This document shows, in pieces, positions 17,582 through 26,108 of a DNA stretch of 40,427 nt; positions within the stretch are counted from its first letter, which is position 1; each line of letters begins with the position of its first letter. The translations under genes were made by a program, and so were the position numbers. The notes under the pieces were generated by a model. The model had not been told where the DNA came from. It did not search any database and saw nothing but the letters and a program-made list of their open reading frames with translations. Origin of the DNA: a virus; IMG/VR virus record IMGVR_UViG_3300044961_001092, positions 1 to 40,427 of that record. One strand, given 5' to 3'.

Positions 17582-18595
17582 TTACTGTAGCCCCATCCTC
17601 CGTAGTTCGGCCTCGATCTTCTCGTCTGACATGCCCTGGAGCACCATCTCTTGGATGATGGCGTCGAGGTTCGGAGCAGCAGCGGCGGCGGCCGGCTGAG
17701 ATGCGGCACCCATGGAGAGTGCCGTGATGGCCTTGGCGATCTCCTGAGTTTGAGACTGCATCTGCTTGATGCTCGTCGCCAACTCTCGTGCCCGCTCCTC
17801 CATGCCTTGAGCAATCCCTCCAAACTGTGGGTCTTTCAGGCTTGCAAGCTCTCTCCCCGCGGCCTGAATGAGGCCCTGCAAAATCTCGCCCTGCTTGGAA
17901 AGCGCCTGGACGTTGGCAACGTACCGCAAGCGATCTTCGGACTCTCTTTGCTTCACAGCGGACGCTGCAATCCGGCGGTCCGTGTCCGCACGATCCTCCT
18001 GATTCTGGCGGTCCGCATAGACCATTCGGAGCTCGTCGAACGTTTGAGGTGTTTCCGGCCTGAGGTAGAAATCCGGAAGAACCTGCGGCGCGACACGTTG
18101 AACGGACTCTTTCTCCCGCGCCCGATCGATGTCCTTCTCGCTTTGGCGGATGCTCTGCTGACGGTCGCTTTCCATCAGGCGTTTGTTCCACTCCTTGTCA
18201 GCCCGCAAGCCCGATGCCCAGTTCTCCACGTCTCGCCTGGTGGTGAGACCGGCGGGCGGGAACACCCCGTGCTCCGATCCATAGGCGATGGCAAGAGCAG
18301 CGGCTTCTTGCATCTCCCGGTCGCGGTCCTGTGCCTCGGCCTCACGCGAACGGTCGAATCCCTCTTTCTGCCGGCTTCGGATCATCCGATCCTCGATCTC
18401 GGCCATCTTGAGGTTGCGATCGAAGGCGGTGCGGTTGGCGCGTTCGGCGATCTGGGCTTGCGCGAGGCGCATGAGCATGTCGTTGAGCCCACCCATTCCT
18501 TGGGACCGACCGGCAATCGCGTTGCCCGCAGCGCCGGCGGCGGCGTCGAGACCGGCCAAGAGCGGGGATCCGTCGTGTCGGACGATGATGGGCAT
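17582..18595 (-). CDS. Helical internal virion (core) protein, gp15-like position
   Basis: A 337-residue protein starting at ATG 18595, five bases after GGAGG; the longer upstream frame runs over the neighbouring gene and is rejected. It is strongly helical and charged, with long coiled-coil-like runs (DRNLKMAEIEDRMIRSRQK, EKDIDRAREKESVQR) and an Ala-rich linker near the C-terminus before a final short helical domain. No enzyme motif is visible. It begins one base after the stop of a 196-residue Gly-rich protein and is followed by a small protein and the giant polyvalent protein. In T7-like phages this slot holds the internal core proteins gp14, gp15 and gp16 that are ejected ahead of the DNA. 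The role is inferred from order and composition. Confidence 0.8.
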   Translation of the reverse strand: MPIIVRHDGSPLLAGLDAAAGAAGNAIAGRSQGMGGLNDMLMRLAQAQIAERANRTAFDRNLKMAEIEDRMIRSRQKEGFDRSREAEAQDRDREMQEAAALAIAYGSEHGVFPPAGLTTRRDVENWASGLRADKEWNKRLMESDRQQSIRQSEKDIDRAREKESVQRVAPQVLPDFYLRPETPQTFDELRMVYADRQNQEDRADTDRRIAASAVKQRESEDRLRYVANVQALSKQGEILQGLIQAAGRELASLKDPQFGGIAQGMEERARELATSIKQMQSQTQEIAKAITALSMGAASQPAAAAAAPNLDAIIQEMVLQGMSDEKIEAELRRMGLQ

Positions 18596-18596
18596 G

Positions 18597-19187
18597 TCAG
18601 CCTCCGAGGATCTTGGCCATGACGGCGGGGTTGCTGTTAGTGTTCTGGAGCATGGCCAGCATCTTGCGCTGGAAATCGAGGTTGGCACCGTACTGCCCAA
18701 GCCCTCCGGCGAGTTGCGCAAACCCCGTCAACGGGTTTGCCCCGGCCGTGTCGGTCCGGCTTTCCATCAACCCGGCAATCCGGCTGGAGACAGACTCGTC
18801 GATGGCGGTCCGCTGGCGCTGTTCCCGCTCTCGGCTGTCGTTCATGGCGGCGTCGTAGGCGGAGGACCCAGTCACACCCCGCTGGAGCAGTCCTGACTTC
18901 ATCCCCGCGCGTGCCTGCCCCTCCTGCATCGCAATCTCCTGCTTGGCCGCCGAGCCTTGGCTTTGAAGCAGGTTGAGGATCTGGCGATAGCGGGCCTCGT
19001 TCACCCGGTTCGCTTTCTTCTGGGCTTTCCCGCCCATGATGCCTCCGAGCCCGGCAAGACCCACGGAAGCGACTTGCAAGTACGGGTTGGCCTTGCCGAG
19101 CATTCCGCCCAGGTCGAATCCGCCCCCACCAGCCATCATTCCTGCCCCAACCTGGGGAGACGCAGCAATCAAAGGCATCGAAAACAT
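18597..19187 (-). CDS. Small core protein, T7 gp14-like
   Basis: A 196-residue protein from ATG 19187, with GGAG eight bases upstream; the longer frame reads into the nozzle gene and is not real. The N-terminus is hydrophobic and Gly/Met rich (GAGMMAGGGGFDLGGMLG, then VASVGLAGLGGIMGG), followed by helical Gln/Ala/Arg-rich sequence with RYRQILNLLQSQGSAAKQE and ending in NTNSNPAVMAKILGG. A hydrophobic start followed by a long amphipathic helix is typical of gp14-type internal virion proteins that insert into the outer membrane during ejection, and T7 gp14 also has 196 residues. The similarity is in layout and position, not in any alignment I can show. Confidence 0.78.
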   Translation of the reverse strand: MFSMPLIAASPQVGAGMMAGGGGFDLGGMLGKANPYLQVASVGLAGLGGIMGGKAQKKANRVNEARYRQILNLLQSQGSAAKQEIAMQEGQARAGMKSGLLQRGVTGSSAYDAAMNDSREREQRQRTAIDESVSSRIAGLMESRTDTAGANPLTGFAQLAGGLGQYGANLDFQRKMLAMLQNTNSNPAVMAKILGG

Positions 19188-19197
19188 CGTGCTGCTC

Positions 19198-21141
19198 CTA
19201 TTGCGTTCGGCGGTTGCCCGCCGGGCCGATCTGTGCCGAAAGGTCGTCGATTGCCCACCATTGGGATGCTGAATGCTGCCTGAGTACCAGCATGTGCGCC
19301 CCGGCCGAGACACGCATGTCGGCCCATTCTTGCCGTCCGGCGTGCGTTGAGAAGAACACTCCGGAAGCGTCCGGTGCTTGTTGTCCCGTCAGAACGCCGT
19401 TGACGTAGCGCCCGATTTCGAGGTTCACGCACTCCTCGGGGCTTTCGGCGCCGTACCACAGCCAGTTCAGCAAACCTGTGCCGGCGGAGCCGACGGCCGT
19501 CACTCCGGTCGCAATGCTCTCCTTGGACCCGCCTTCCTCCTGCATGGGAGTGAGCTTGATCCACGAGTCGATAGGGTCTCCGTCGTCCGAAGTGGCCGTG
19601 TCCGACAGCTCCCGCACGAACCCATCGACCCCGCACAGCAGCAGGCTTCGGTCCTGAGGGTTCTGCCCGGTGATTTCGACGACCGAGGAAGGTCCGTGCC
19701 CAGTGGGGTACTCATCCGGCCAGAACGCCTCGTTCTCAATGTCGTACACAAGGGCCTTGCCGTTCACTCCGGTGGTCCCAGGACGCGGCACAAGGTAGAC
19801 GCGGATGGTGTTGTCGCTGGCCCGGAACGCCAGCACGATCTGGAAGTTCTTGGTGTCGGTGTAGTCGAAGAAGTCGGGGAGGCGTCGACCGTCGGTCTTG
19901 GTGTACTCGCGCGTCCCCCTCGGCATGGCGTGCAAGCCACCGTTGCCAACCCACCAGACGTTGCCGCGGTTGTCATAACACCACGCGGAGCGATCCACGA
20001 TGCCGGCAGAGTTCGAGATGGGCACAACCTTCCCGCCCGTCCCGGGGTCACCGTCGAGCATGTAGATTGATCGCGAGCAGAACATCAACAAGCGGAGGCT
20101 GACAGCCTCTCGCGTGTCGTCGGTGGGGACCTCGGCGACGGCGACGATGGAGTCGGCGGGGATGCCCACCCCTGGGCTTGTGCCGCTGAACGCCCGTTCG
20201 GCGGCGGTAAGTCCAGCGTCCGACAGGTCGAAGTTCTCACAAGCCTTGCGCGAACCCGTGTCCCGCGAAGCCGAGACGTACCACATGCCCTTGTTGCCCG
20301 GCGGAGCCGCGAGGAAGACCCTGAACCCGAAGTTGGCGATGAGCTCGCACCCCCGCACTTCGGTGTTGTGCGCCCCAGGATCCCACTTGTGCACCTTTTG
20401 GGTGACACTGTCGGCAAGGATGTGGGCGGCGACGGAGGCCGCCGAACCGTCAAGAGCGAGAACTCGCGTGCGCGTGGTGTCTACTCCACTTTCGTTCGGC
20501 CATGTGATGAGGCGAGCGATAGCCTGAACGTAGTTGCCGAGCAGCCCGTCGTTCGTCGGAACGGTGCCAACATTGGCCGTCTTGTCGAACTTGGCCAGCG
20601 TGGTGGATTCGCCCCGAGTGGCGCCCCAGATTTCGCCCGCCACGAACGCGAGAATGTCCGACCGACCAGCGTTGGGAATCTGGCCGGTGGTCTGTGGGCG
20701 ACGGATGATCCGCCCCCCCGCGGCACGGCACGGCTTGTTGGTGCCGTCGCTGTTCCCATTGAAGACGAGGCATACCCGGCGGGTGAAGGCTCCGGAGTAA
20801 TCGAGACCGGAAGTGTTCGGTATGTCGCTGTTCCTGGGGCTGAGCTGGGCGACCACGATCCCGTTGATCGAAACCTCGATGTAGTTTGTCGAGGGGGTCG
20901 TTCCGTCGTAGGCGTCACGCAGTCGGGGCTTTTGGGTGGTGTCGAAAGCGCCGCCCCAGGCCGTGGTGGAAACCACCTTGCGGTCCAGGACCGTCTTCAC
21001 CCCGGCGATGTTTTGCACGAGCTGGAGCCGGATGAAGTCGGACTGGTTGAAGATGCGGGACACTGATGAGCGAGTCCGCTGGCACTGCACCTCCAGCATC
21101 GTGAACGCGGCCGGATCTCCAACTCCTGCGCCAATGCTCAT
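19198..21141 (-). CDS. Tail nozzle protein, beta-propeller part (gp12-like)
   Basis: A 647-residue protein starting at ATG 21141, coupled to the gene before it by an ATGA overlap and with AGGGGA upstream. It is beta-rich throughout, with blades such as RLLMFCSRSIYMLDGD, SAWCYDNRGNVWWVGNGGL and RSLLLCGVDGFVREL, a pattern of tail tubular protein B/nozzle or P22 gp10-like proteins that form a propeller at the tail tip. The C-terminal part (WADMRVSAGAHMLVLRQH) looks like a final strand-rich domain. It follows the gp11-like adaptor and other structural genes and precedes the core proteins, as in T7-like tails. The family call is by pattern and order. Confidence 0.75.
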   Translation of the reverse strand: MSIGAGVGDPAAFTMLEVQCQRTRSSVSRIFNQSDFIRLQLVQNIAGVKTVLDRKVVSTTAWGGAFDTTQKPRLRDAYDGTTPSTNYIEVSINGIVVAQLSPRNSDIPNTSGLDYSGAFTRRVCLVFNGNSDGTNKPCRAAGGRIIRRPQTTGQIPNAGRSDILAFVAGEIWGATRGESTTLAKFDKTANVGTVPTNDGLLGNYVQAIARLITWPNESGVDTTRTRVLALDGSAASVAAHILADSVTQKVHKWDPGAHNTEVRGCELIANFGFRVFLAAPPGNKGMWYVSASRDTGSRKACENFDLSDAGLTAAERAFSGTSPGVGIPADSIVAVAEVPTDDTREAVSLRLLMFCSRSIYMLDGDPGTGGKVVPISNSAGIVDRSAWCYDNRGNVWWVGNGGLHAMPRGTREYTKTDGRRLPDFFDYTDTKNFQIVLAFRASDNTIRVYLVPRPGTTGVNGKALVYDIENEAFWPDEYPTGHGPSSVVEITGQNPQDRSLLLCGVDGFVRELSDTATSDDGDPIDSWIKLTPMQEEGGSKESIATGVTAVGSAGTGLLNWLWYGAESPEECVNLEIGRYVNGVLTGQQAPDASGVFFSTHAGRQEWADMRVSAGAHMLVLRQHSASQWWAIDDLSAQIGPAGNRRTQ

Positions 21142-22682
21142 GGGTAAGTCCCCTCGATCCCATCGATGCGGAATCCGCCTCCGATCGAGTCGTCGATGGT
21201 CCCGTCGTTGTCGTTCCAAGCAAGCTCGATGTCGGGGGTCTCTGTGAGGGCACCAATCGCCGCGTCGGTGTAGTAGTCGCTCGGAAGCATGATCCGCGAA
21301 TGGTTGACCATCGAACCCCCCGCGTTGGCCCCGCCCTCGCCGGTGGTGCCGTTGGTCTGACCGCCGTAGATCTGAGCCTCGGCGGGAGCGCCCGACGCGG
21401 GAGAAACCCCAACCCTGTCGATGGTGGGATAGTTGACGGTGGGCGTGCTCCCGTTCTCGCTGTACGCGCTTGAGTCGCCGCGGTAACCCTCGATGGTGGA
21501 GTCCGTGATGTAGACGGAATCCCACCCTCTGGGGATCTGCCAGCGGCCTTGGTTGCGGTCGGCGTCAGACGCAAAGATTGAGTAAAGCACCTCCGGGATG
21601 AGCGGCGTGATCTTGGTGTACTCGATCTTGGCTATGGATCGGTAGGCAGAAGATCCGCTGTGCCGGTAGATGACGCCAGCCCTGTTGTTTGACGCGAGGG
21701 TCAGGCCTGGCGGGTTCTGCGAGAGGGTGTACGTCTCGTCGATGTTCTCGTCGGACCAGACGGCGCGGAAGATGATCGCTCCAGCGGTGGCGATCAGCTC
21801 AAGGCTCAGCGTCGACGCGAACAAGGACGCGACGCCGCTCAGGTTGTGAGTCTGGGAGCTTGTGTAGGTGGTGACGGTCCCTGCAACGTGCGTCTCCACA
21901 CGGAGCTGCACAACGTTGGTCGACGTGGCGACCAAGTAACCGCACACGAAGTTCCCGAGATTGGCCGACCCACGGACAAAGACGGCGAGGTTGGTGCACT
22001 GGCCGGGCGTCAGCGATGGGAAGGACGCTCCACGGTTGCCGAATGGGGTTGGATTGATCCGGAGCGTGAGGCGGACCCGGTTCGACGTGGCGTAGTTGAT
22101 GGCCAGCCCATAGTTTGCTGACCCGGAGATGGGCAGCGCGTCAACGCGGCACTCCTTGAAAGCGGCACGGGGATCGGTGCTTTGCGTTGGGAAGAACGGG
22201 CCGTTGGGATAGATCCCCGTCGAGGGGTTCATCGTCGCATAGGCCTGGGAGGGATTTTTGGAGAAGACGACGTACTCGCCCCGAAAGTCGGTACCCGAGA
22301 AGAATCCGTTGAAGTTGTTTGGCAGCGCGTAGTTTGAGAACTCGTCCGTCACGTTTACGTTGTTGCCGGCGGGGTTGATCTGCTCGTTCCACGAACGAAC
22401 GCAACGGACGGCACCTGTGATGCGCTTGCCCACGGGCCCGGCGTCGGCCTGTCCGGCGGCGTTGATGAACGCTTTGATCGTCCCCTCACGAGAACCACCT
22501 CCACGGCGCCGCGTGCGCGGCGACACACCCCGAACGTTCAGCGCGTCGGGGCAGGTTCCATCGGGCTGCCGGCCGCGTGCGTCGGCCTTGGACACGCCCT
22601 TGATTGGGAACGGGATGGGGAAGGGTCTTCGCAAAAAGCCCGCCGGATCTCTCGATCCGGTCTCGGGCTGTGCCGTCCGCAT
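21138..22682 (-). CDS. Tail protein with nozzle-type N-terminus
   Basis: Up to 514 residues, ending in an ATGA overlap with the propeller gene. The N-terminal segment (FPIPFPIKGVSK, then PDALNVRGVSPRTRRRGGG) matches the start I associate with podovirus nozzle proteins, where Asn-Val-Arg and an Arg-Gly-Gly turn are conserved. The rest is beta-rich with many Ser, Thr, Asn and Gly, like a receptor-facing or decoration domain. The start is uncertain: ATG 22682 has no ribosome-binding site, and an intrinsic terminator (22637-22669, with its T-run to 22632) lies over the first codons. A TTG at residue 17, in the T-run, would still keep the conserved FPIP segment. The two adjacent genes may be a split form of one ancestral nozzle protein. 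Confidence 0.75.
   Translation of the reverse strand: MRTAQPETGSRDPAGFLRRPFPIPFPIKGVSKADARGRQPDGTCPDALNVRGVSPRTRRRGGGSREGTIKAFINAAGQADAGPVGKRITGAVRCVRSWNEQINPAGNNVNVTDEFSNYALPNNFNGFFSGTDFRGEYVVFSKNPSQAYATMNPSTGIYPNGPFFPTQSTDPRAAFKECRVDALPISGSANYGLAINYATSNRVRLTLRINPTPFGNRGASFPSLTPGQCTNLAVFVRGSANLGNFVCGYLVATSTNVVQLRVETHVAGTVTTYTSSQTHNLSGVASLFASTLSLELIATAGAIIFRAVWSDENIDETYTLSQNPPGLTLASNNRAGVIYRHSGSSAYRSIAKIEYTKITPLIPEVLYSIFASDADRNQGRWQIPRGWDSVYITDSTIEGYRGDSSAYSENGSTPTVNYPTIDRVGVSPASGAPAEAQIYGGQTNGTTGEGGANAGGSMVNHSRIMLPSDYYTDAAIGALTETPDIELAWNDNDGTIDDSIGGGFRIDGIEGTYP
22632..22669 (-). terminator. Intrinsic terminator inside the structural operon
   Basis: Read on the minus strand, AGCCCG, a three-base AGA bulge, CCGGATC, a GAGA tetraloop, GATCCGG and CGGGCT form a 13-pair stem, followed at once by a run of five T (the last stem T included), TTTTTGC. 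This is a textbook rho-independent terminator with a stable GNRA loop. It lies 36 bases after the stop of the gene at 22705-23475 and overlaps the first codons of the annotated tail gene. It probably ends or attenuates the head-gene transcript before the tail genes. I found no clear new promoter just downstream. Confidence 0.8.
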
Positions 22683-22704
22683 CCGCGGACTTGAGATGCT
22701 TGGG

Positions 22705-23475
22705 TTAGGCGCAGTCGCGCCCGATCTTGATGTAGCGGCACTCGAAGGACCTGGCCGCGGCCGAAGAGGTCTTCACGCCGAGCTGGGTGATGAGGGTGGT
22801 TCCCGAAGTGACACCTCCTCCAACTGTGCCGACGCCCCGGATCTCGTTGTTGACCCAGAACACGGGCTGGAGGCTCTCGTTGTACTGGATCATGAGGTTG
22901 TAGTCGGTGCCCGCAACGACCGGGACGCCCGTGTTGATGTAGGACACGGCACCGCTCGCGTTGCGATAGCGAGCGATCCAGTTTCCCAGGACGGCGGTAC
23001 CGAGGCCGCTGGAGAGGGCGTTTGCGGGGTCGAAGAAGAACTCGGCCGAATCGGTTCCGCTGTTTGCGGCGCCGGGGTCGGTGGCCGACGGAGCTTGCCC
23101 AAGACCGGCCTGGACAAGGACGGTGGTGATGGTGGGCACGGACATCCGCGCGAGCATGATGACCCTGCTGGTCGCGGTGATGGCGGGTCGGAACGCGGTC
23201 GCAGCCACGGCGGTCAGTACCGATGCGTTGCCCGAGGCCCCGCCCGTGGTGTAGGACATGCCGCCTTTGGTCGCGCGAGCGATGGTGCCCGGGGTCGCTC
23301 CGGTGTTGGCGAACATGAGCTTGTCGGTGGCGGCGGCCACGGACGATGCGGGCAAAAGCTCGAAGTTGGTGAACGAGCTGATACGCGGGGGTTCGCCGTG
23401 AAGCAGGTCGAACGGCATGAGGCCGAACTCGGCATCTTCAAACAATCTGTTCTTTCCGGTCGTGGTCGTGGGCAT
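22705..23475 (-). CDS. Structural protein with lectin/jelly-roll-like fold
   Basis: A 256-residue protein starting at ATG 23475 after AAGGAG. The first 40 residues are polar (MPTTTTGKNRLFEDAEFGLM). The rest alternates beta strands typical of concanavalin-like or jelly-roll domains in phage decoration and fibre proteins, for example FRPAITATSRVIMLARMSV, AEFFFDPANALSSG and NLMIQYNESLQPVFWVNNEI. No catalytic signature is visible. It sits between the gp11-like adaptor and the nozzle pair, and is the last gene before the terminator at 22632-22669. A head fibre, decoration or tail appendage is likely. Confidence 0.78.
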   Translation of the reverse strand: MPTTTTGKNRLFEDAEFGLMPFDLLHGEPPRISSFTNFELLPASSVAAATDKLMFANTGATPGTIARATKGGMSYTTGGASGNASVLTAVAATAFRPAITATSRVIMLARMSVPTITTVLVQAGLGQAPSATDPGAANSGTDSAEFFFDPANALSSGLGTAVLGNWIARYRNASGAVSYINTGVPVVAGTDYNLMIQYNESLQPVFWVNNEIRGVGTVGGGVTSGTTLITQLGVKTSSAAARSFECRYIKIGRDCA

Positions 23476-23510
23476 GGTGGACTCCTTGGTGTGGTGAATG
23501 CAACGGCAGG

Positions 23511-24224
23511 TCAGGGGGTGATGGTGCCGATCTGGATGAAGTCGTCTTCGTCGCGTTCGTCAACGATCCCGCCGATCATGGGGCCGAAGTCGATTTGCTG
23601 GCTCTCGTCGAGCTTCCACAATCGCTCAAGCTCCGCCTCGAAGATCGGGCGATCGGCGGCCGGCTGCTCCGGGTGCAAATACTCCCATGTCCAGACGCGG
23701 CATCCGAGGAGGATGGCCCGGTGGAACTGGGGCGGGAGATTGGGGACGCGAAAGTCGTCGACGCTTTCGACCATGTCGACCCACCGCCTTCGGTAGGTGA
23801 TGACAATCGTCGGGGATCCGTTTGTAGTGGGGATCGGCCACAGCGAGGCGCGAACCCGTGCGGGAACTGCCGTAGAAGCCTGTCTCGCGGTCCCGTCAAT
23901 GGCTAAAAACCACCAGCCGGTGTATGTGCGGGTCCGTTGGCGGTGCTTGCGAATGGTGCCCGGAGCAACCAGCTGCACGCCGCCAACGCCGATGCCGTCG
24001 ACGATGGCGTCCTCGAGCGCTTCAAAGTCCGGAGGCATGAGGATGAAGTCCTGTCCGGCGGTCGCGGGAACGCTCTCGGTGGTCGTGAGGAAAGACCACG
24101 GGCGAGCATCAACAACCTCAGAGGCGGCCGAATTGAACACGTCCCACGGGTCCACCCGGGAATCCCAGGTGTTTTTTCCAGCGCGGTGCTTCATCTGCGA
24201 GATGTACCAGGACGCGGTCTTCAT
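23511..24224 (-). CDS. Head-to-tail adaptor, gp11-like (tail tubular protein A)
   Basis: A 237-residue protein starting at ATG 24224, preceded by GGGGGA that forms the foot of a hairpin. Features of gp11/adaptor proteins are visible: an N-terminal helical bundle with DPWDVFNSAASEVVDARPW, a strand region with QDFILMPPDFEALEDAIVDG, a beta middle domain (TYTGWWFLAIDG, PTIVITYRRRW), and C-terminal helices with FHRAILLGCRVWTWEYLHPE and a GGIVDERDEDDF tail. Such proteins form the dodecameric ring between the portal and the nozzle. Gene order (capsid, head protein, adaptor, structural protein, nozzle) agrees. Confidence 0.72.
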   Translation of the reverse strand: MKTASWYISQMKHRAGKNTWDSRVDPWDVFNSAASEVVDARPWSFLTTTESVPATAGQDFILMPPDFEALEDAIVDGIGVGGVQLVAPGTIRKHRQRTRTYTGWWFLAIDGTARQASTAVPARVRASLWPIPTTNGSPTIVITYRRRWVDMVESVDDFRVPNLPPQFHRAILLGCRVWTWEYLHPEQPAADRPIFEAELERLWKLDESQQIDFGPMIGGIVDERDEDDFIQIGTITP

Positions 24225-24231
24225 CGAATCC

Positions 24232-24257
24232 CCCGGACGGCGTCTCCGCCGCCCGGG
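24232..24257 (-). promoter_or_regulatory. RNA hairpin with GAGA tetraloop before the adaptor gene
   Basis: On the minus strand CCCGGGCGGCG, GAGA and CGCCGTCCGGG form an 11-pair stem with one G-U pair and a GNRA loop. On the plus strand the same site gives an A-C mismatch, so the structure is better as minus-strand RNA. Its foot runs straight into the GGGGGA ribosome-binding site of the adaptor gene (start 24224). There is no T-run, so it is not a terminator. It may tune translation or serve as an mRNA processing or stability element. Confidence 0.6.
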
Positions 24258-24296
24258 TGTGCACTGACGGAATGTGCTGGCTGAGCGGGGGACGGA

Positions 24297-24878
24297 TTAG
24301 GCTCCGCCGCCGCGCATGTGCGCGATGCCCATGCCGTTGAACAAACACCGACGGAGGGCGGGGGACGCGGACGCGGGCGGGGTTTCGAGCACCACGCCGA
24401 ACATTGCGGCCGGGGCATTCAAGTCGTCGTGCGATCCGGTGCCCACGGCCGGTCGGCTAAACAGCGTTCGGTCAACGTAAGTGCCGGGGACGTTGGTGGC
24501 GATGTTGCGGAACGACGTGAGCACCCCACCCGCCGCCGGGGTGAGGTCGGATCCGTTGTTTTGGCCAACGCCGCACAAGATGTCGATCTCTCCGGCGATG
24601 GCGAACTGTCCGACCGACCCGGGAGCGATGGTGCCCAAGGCCACCACCAAGCAGTAGTTGACGTGAGCGTTGGAGTCGGCGGTCAACTCCAGAGCGTTGC
24701 GGGCCCAGTAGTTGTCGTTTTCGGGGTCGAGGGAGTTGTACGTCGCGTTGGTCATGGACAGGTTCAACGCCGCGACCTGTCCTCGCGTGATGGGAGTCGA
24801 CCCGCGCCACACAGCGCGGCGGGGCGTGGGATCCGCCCTAAAGCCGAGACCCTTGAGAATTGAGGAGAAACTGAACAT
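24297..24878 (-). CDS. Putative head/decoration protein
   Basis: A 193-residue protein from ATG 24878, with AAGGAGGG upstream; an upstream frame to 24992 is not used. The protein has an N-terminal helical start (MFSFSSILKGLGF) followed by beta-rich sequence with NLSMTNATYNSLDPEND, VNYCLVVALGTIAPGSVG and QFAIAGEIDILCGVGQNN. It ends in a Gly-rich tail. No motif identifies a family. Its place directly after the major capsid gene fits a decoration or other head-completion protein, which is an inference from position only. Confidence 0.68.
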   Translation of the reverse strand: MFSFSSILKGLGFRADPTPRRAVWRGSTPITRGQVAALNLSMTNATYNSLDPENDNYWARNALELTADSNAHVNYCLVVALGTIAPGSVGQFAIAGEIDILCGVGQNNGSDLTPAAGGVLTSFRNIATNVPGTYVDRTLFSRPAVGTGSHDDLNAPAAMFGVVLETPPASASPALRRCLFNGMGIAHMRGGGA

Positions 24879-24934
24879 GGGGAAACCCTCCTTGGTGGGG
24901 GTGATGGTGGTGTGGGGGGTGAGAACGAGACGGC

Positions 24935-26056
24935 TTACACGCCGACGGCGATTGCGAGTCGGTTTGGGCGTTCGCACAACATCTGCATCCACGACTCGCG
25001 GAAGACCGCTTTCATGTCGCGCTGACGTGCGCCGCCGTCCTTGATGACCTCGTTCATCATGTGCTTGGGGTGGAACGCGAGGTAGATCTCGTTGAGGTCG
25101 AGGAACCAGAACGGAGGTCGGAAGCTGGGGTAGGCCTGTGTGAACGGCGTCGCGGTGGAGTGGTCCAGCGGGAGCTCATCGATGATCGAGTAGCCGTCGA
25201 TCGGCAGACCGCGGAACATGACACCGCTGTAGTCGGAGTCCCGTCCGTTATTGTCGTTGGCGGCCCGCTGTTCCTGCTCGGCCATGTCGCGACCGTGCAG
25301 GCCGGTGACGATCTTGTACCGACGGAGCACGGACTCTTTGAAGGACGCCCGGGACAGCCCGCGCACCGCCTTGTCGAAAAGCGTGCGAGAGAAGATCTTC
25401 CCGAAGCAGGCGAAGAGCCCCGACTTCTTGTCGCCGGGGGCTGAGGACGAATAGGTCCGAAGCACGGGGCGAGCGTTGGCGTTGGTGACCCGATTGATCT
25501 GCGCGATCGTCTGGGTCGCACCCCAGTTGGCCGGGAGACCCAGGTAGGTCGACTCGTTGGACCCTGCCGGAATCCACGTCGGGATCGAGATGATGTCGCC
25601 CTTGCGGACGTTCAGGTCGATCATTTCGAGGTTGGGCACCGAGAAGAGCTGTCGCTCAATCCCCTCGTAGTGCTCGGTGTCGAGAGACGCGAAGATCTGC
25701 GCCTCCAGTCGGTTGTAGTGGGCCTCTTCGTCGCCCTCGTTGAGGTCGATCTCGGCCTCGACGATCGGCTCGTTGTTCTCGAAGAATCGCCACGGAGCCT
25801 TTGCCTCGGGCGATCCGGACCGGCGTTCGATGGACCTTTCCTCGCCGGCCTCGTAGGAGCCGAAGTTCCCCGAGGTTCGCGTGAAGAGGGTCCACTTGAG
25901 CGGGTCGCCGCCGCGGATGGTCTTGTTGGTGGGGTTGTCCAGCATGTCACCCGCGAGGTAGGACTGACGCTGGACCAGGTTCTTGATTTCGTCGTAACCC
26001 TGCACACGCGCCTCGCGCGTGTTGTTCAGGTAGTTCTCAAACGTGCTGATCGGCAT
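24935..26056 (-). CDS. Major capsid protein (HK97-fold expected)
   Basis: A 373-residue protein starting at ATG 26056, weak AAGGG upstream. It directly follows the scaffold gene, the usual order. The N-terminal third is polar and helical (TFENYLNNTREARVQGYDE), followed by a strand/E-loop-like region with WTLFTRTSGNFGSYEAGEER, a long spine-like helix with EEAHYNRLEAQIFASLDTE, and a C-terminal core with RPPFWFLDLNEIYLAFHPK and ending in MLCERPNRLAIAVGV. That closing pattern, a ligand-binding-like loop and a final strand, is common in podovirus major capsids. The size is right for the family. No head protease is seen, so maturation without proteolysis is likely. Confidence 0.82.
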   Translation of the reverse strand: MPISTFENYLNNTREARVQGYDEIKNLVQRQSYLAGDMLDNPTNKTIRGGDPLKWTLFTRTSGNFGSYEAGEERSIERRSGSPEAKAPWRFFENNEPIVEAEIDLNEGDEEAHYNRLEAQIFASLDTEHYEGIERQLFSVPNLEMIDLNVRKGDIISIPTWIPAGSNESTYLGLPANWGATQTIAQINRVTNANARPVLRTYSSSAPGDKKSGLFACFGKIFSRTLFDKAVRGLSRASFKESVLRRYKIVTGLHGRDMAEQEQRAANDNNGRDSDYSGVMFRGLPIDGYSIIDELPLDHSTATPFTQAYPSFRPPFWFLDLNEIYLAFHPKHMMNEVIKDGGARQRDMKAVFRESWMQMLCERPNRLAIAVGV

Positions 26057-26108
26057 GTGTGGGACCCTTGTGCTTGGGTCCGGGTTCGGGCCTCATCTCC
26101 GGCGTCGG

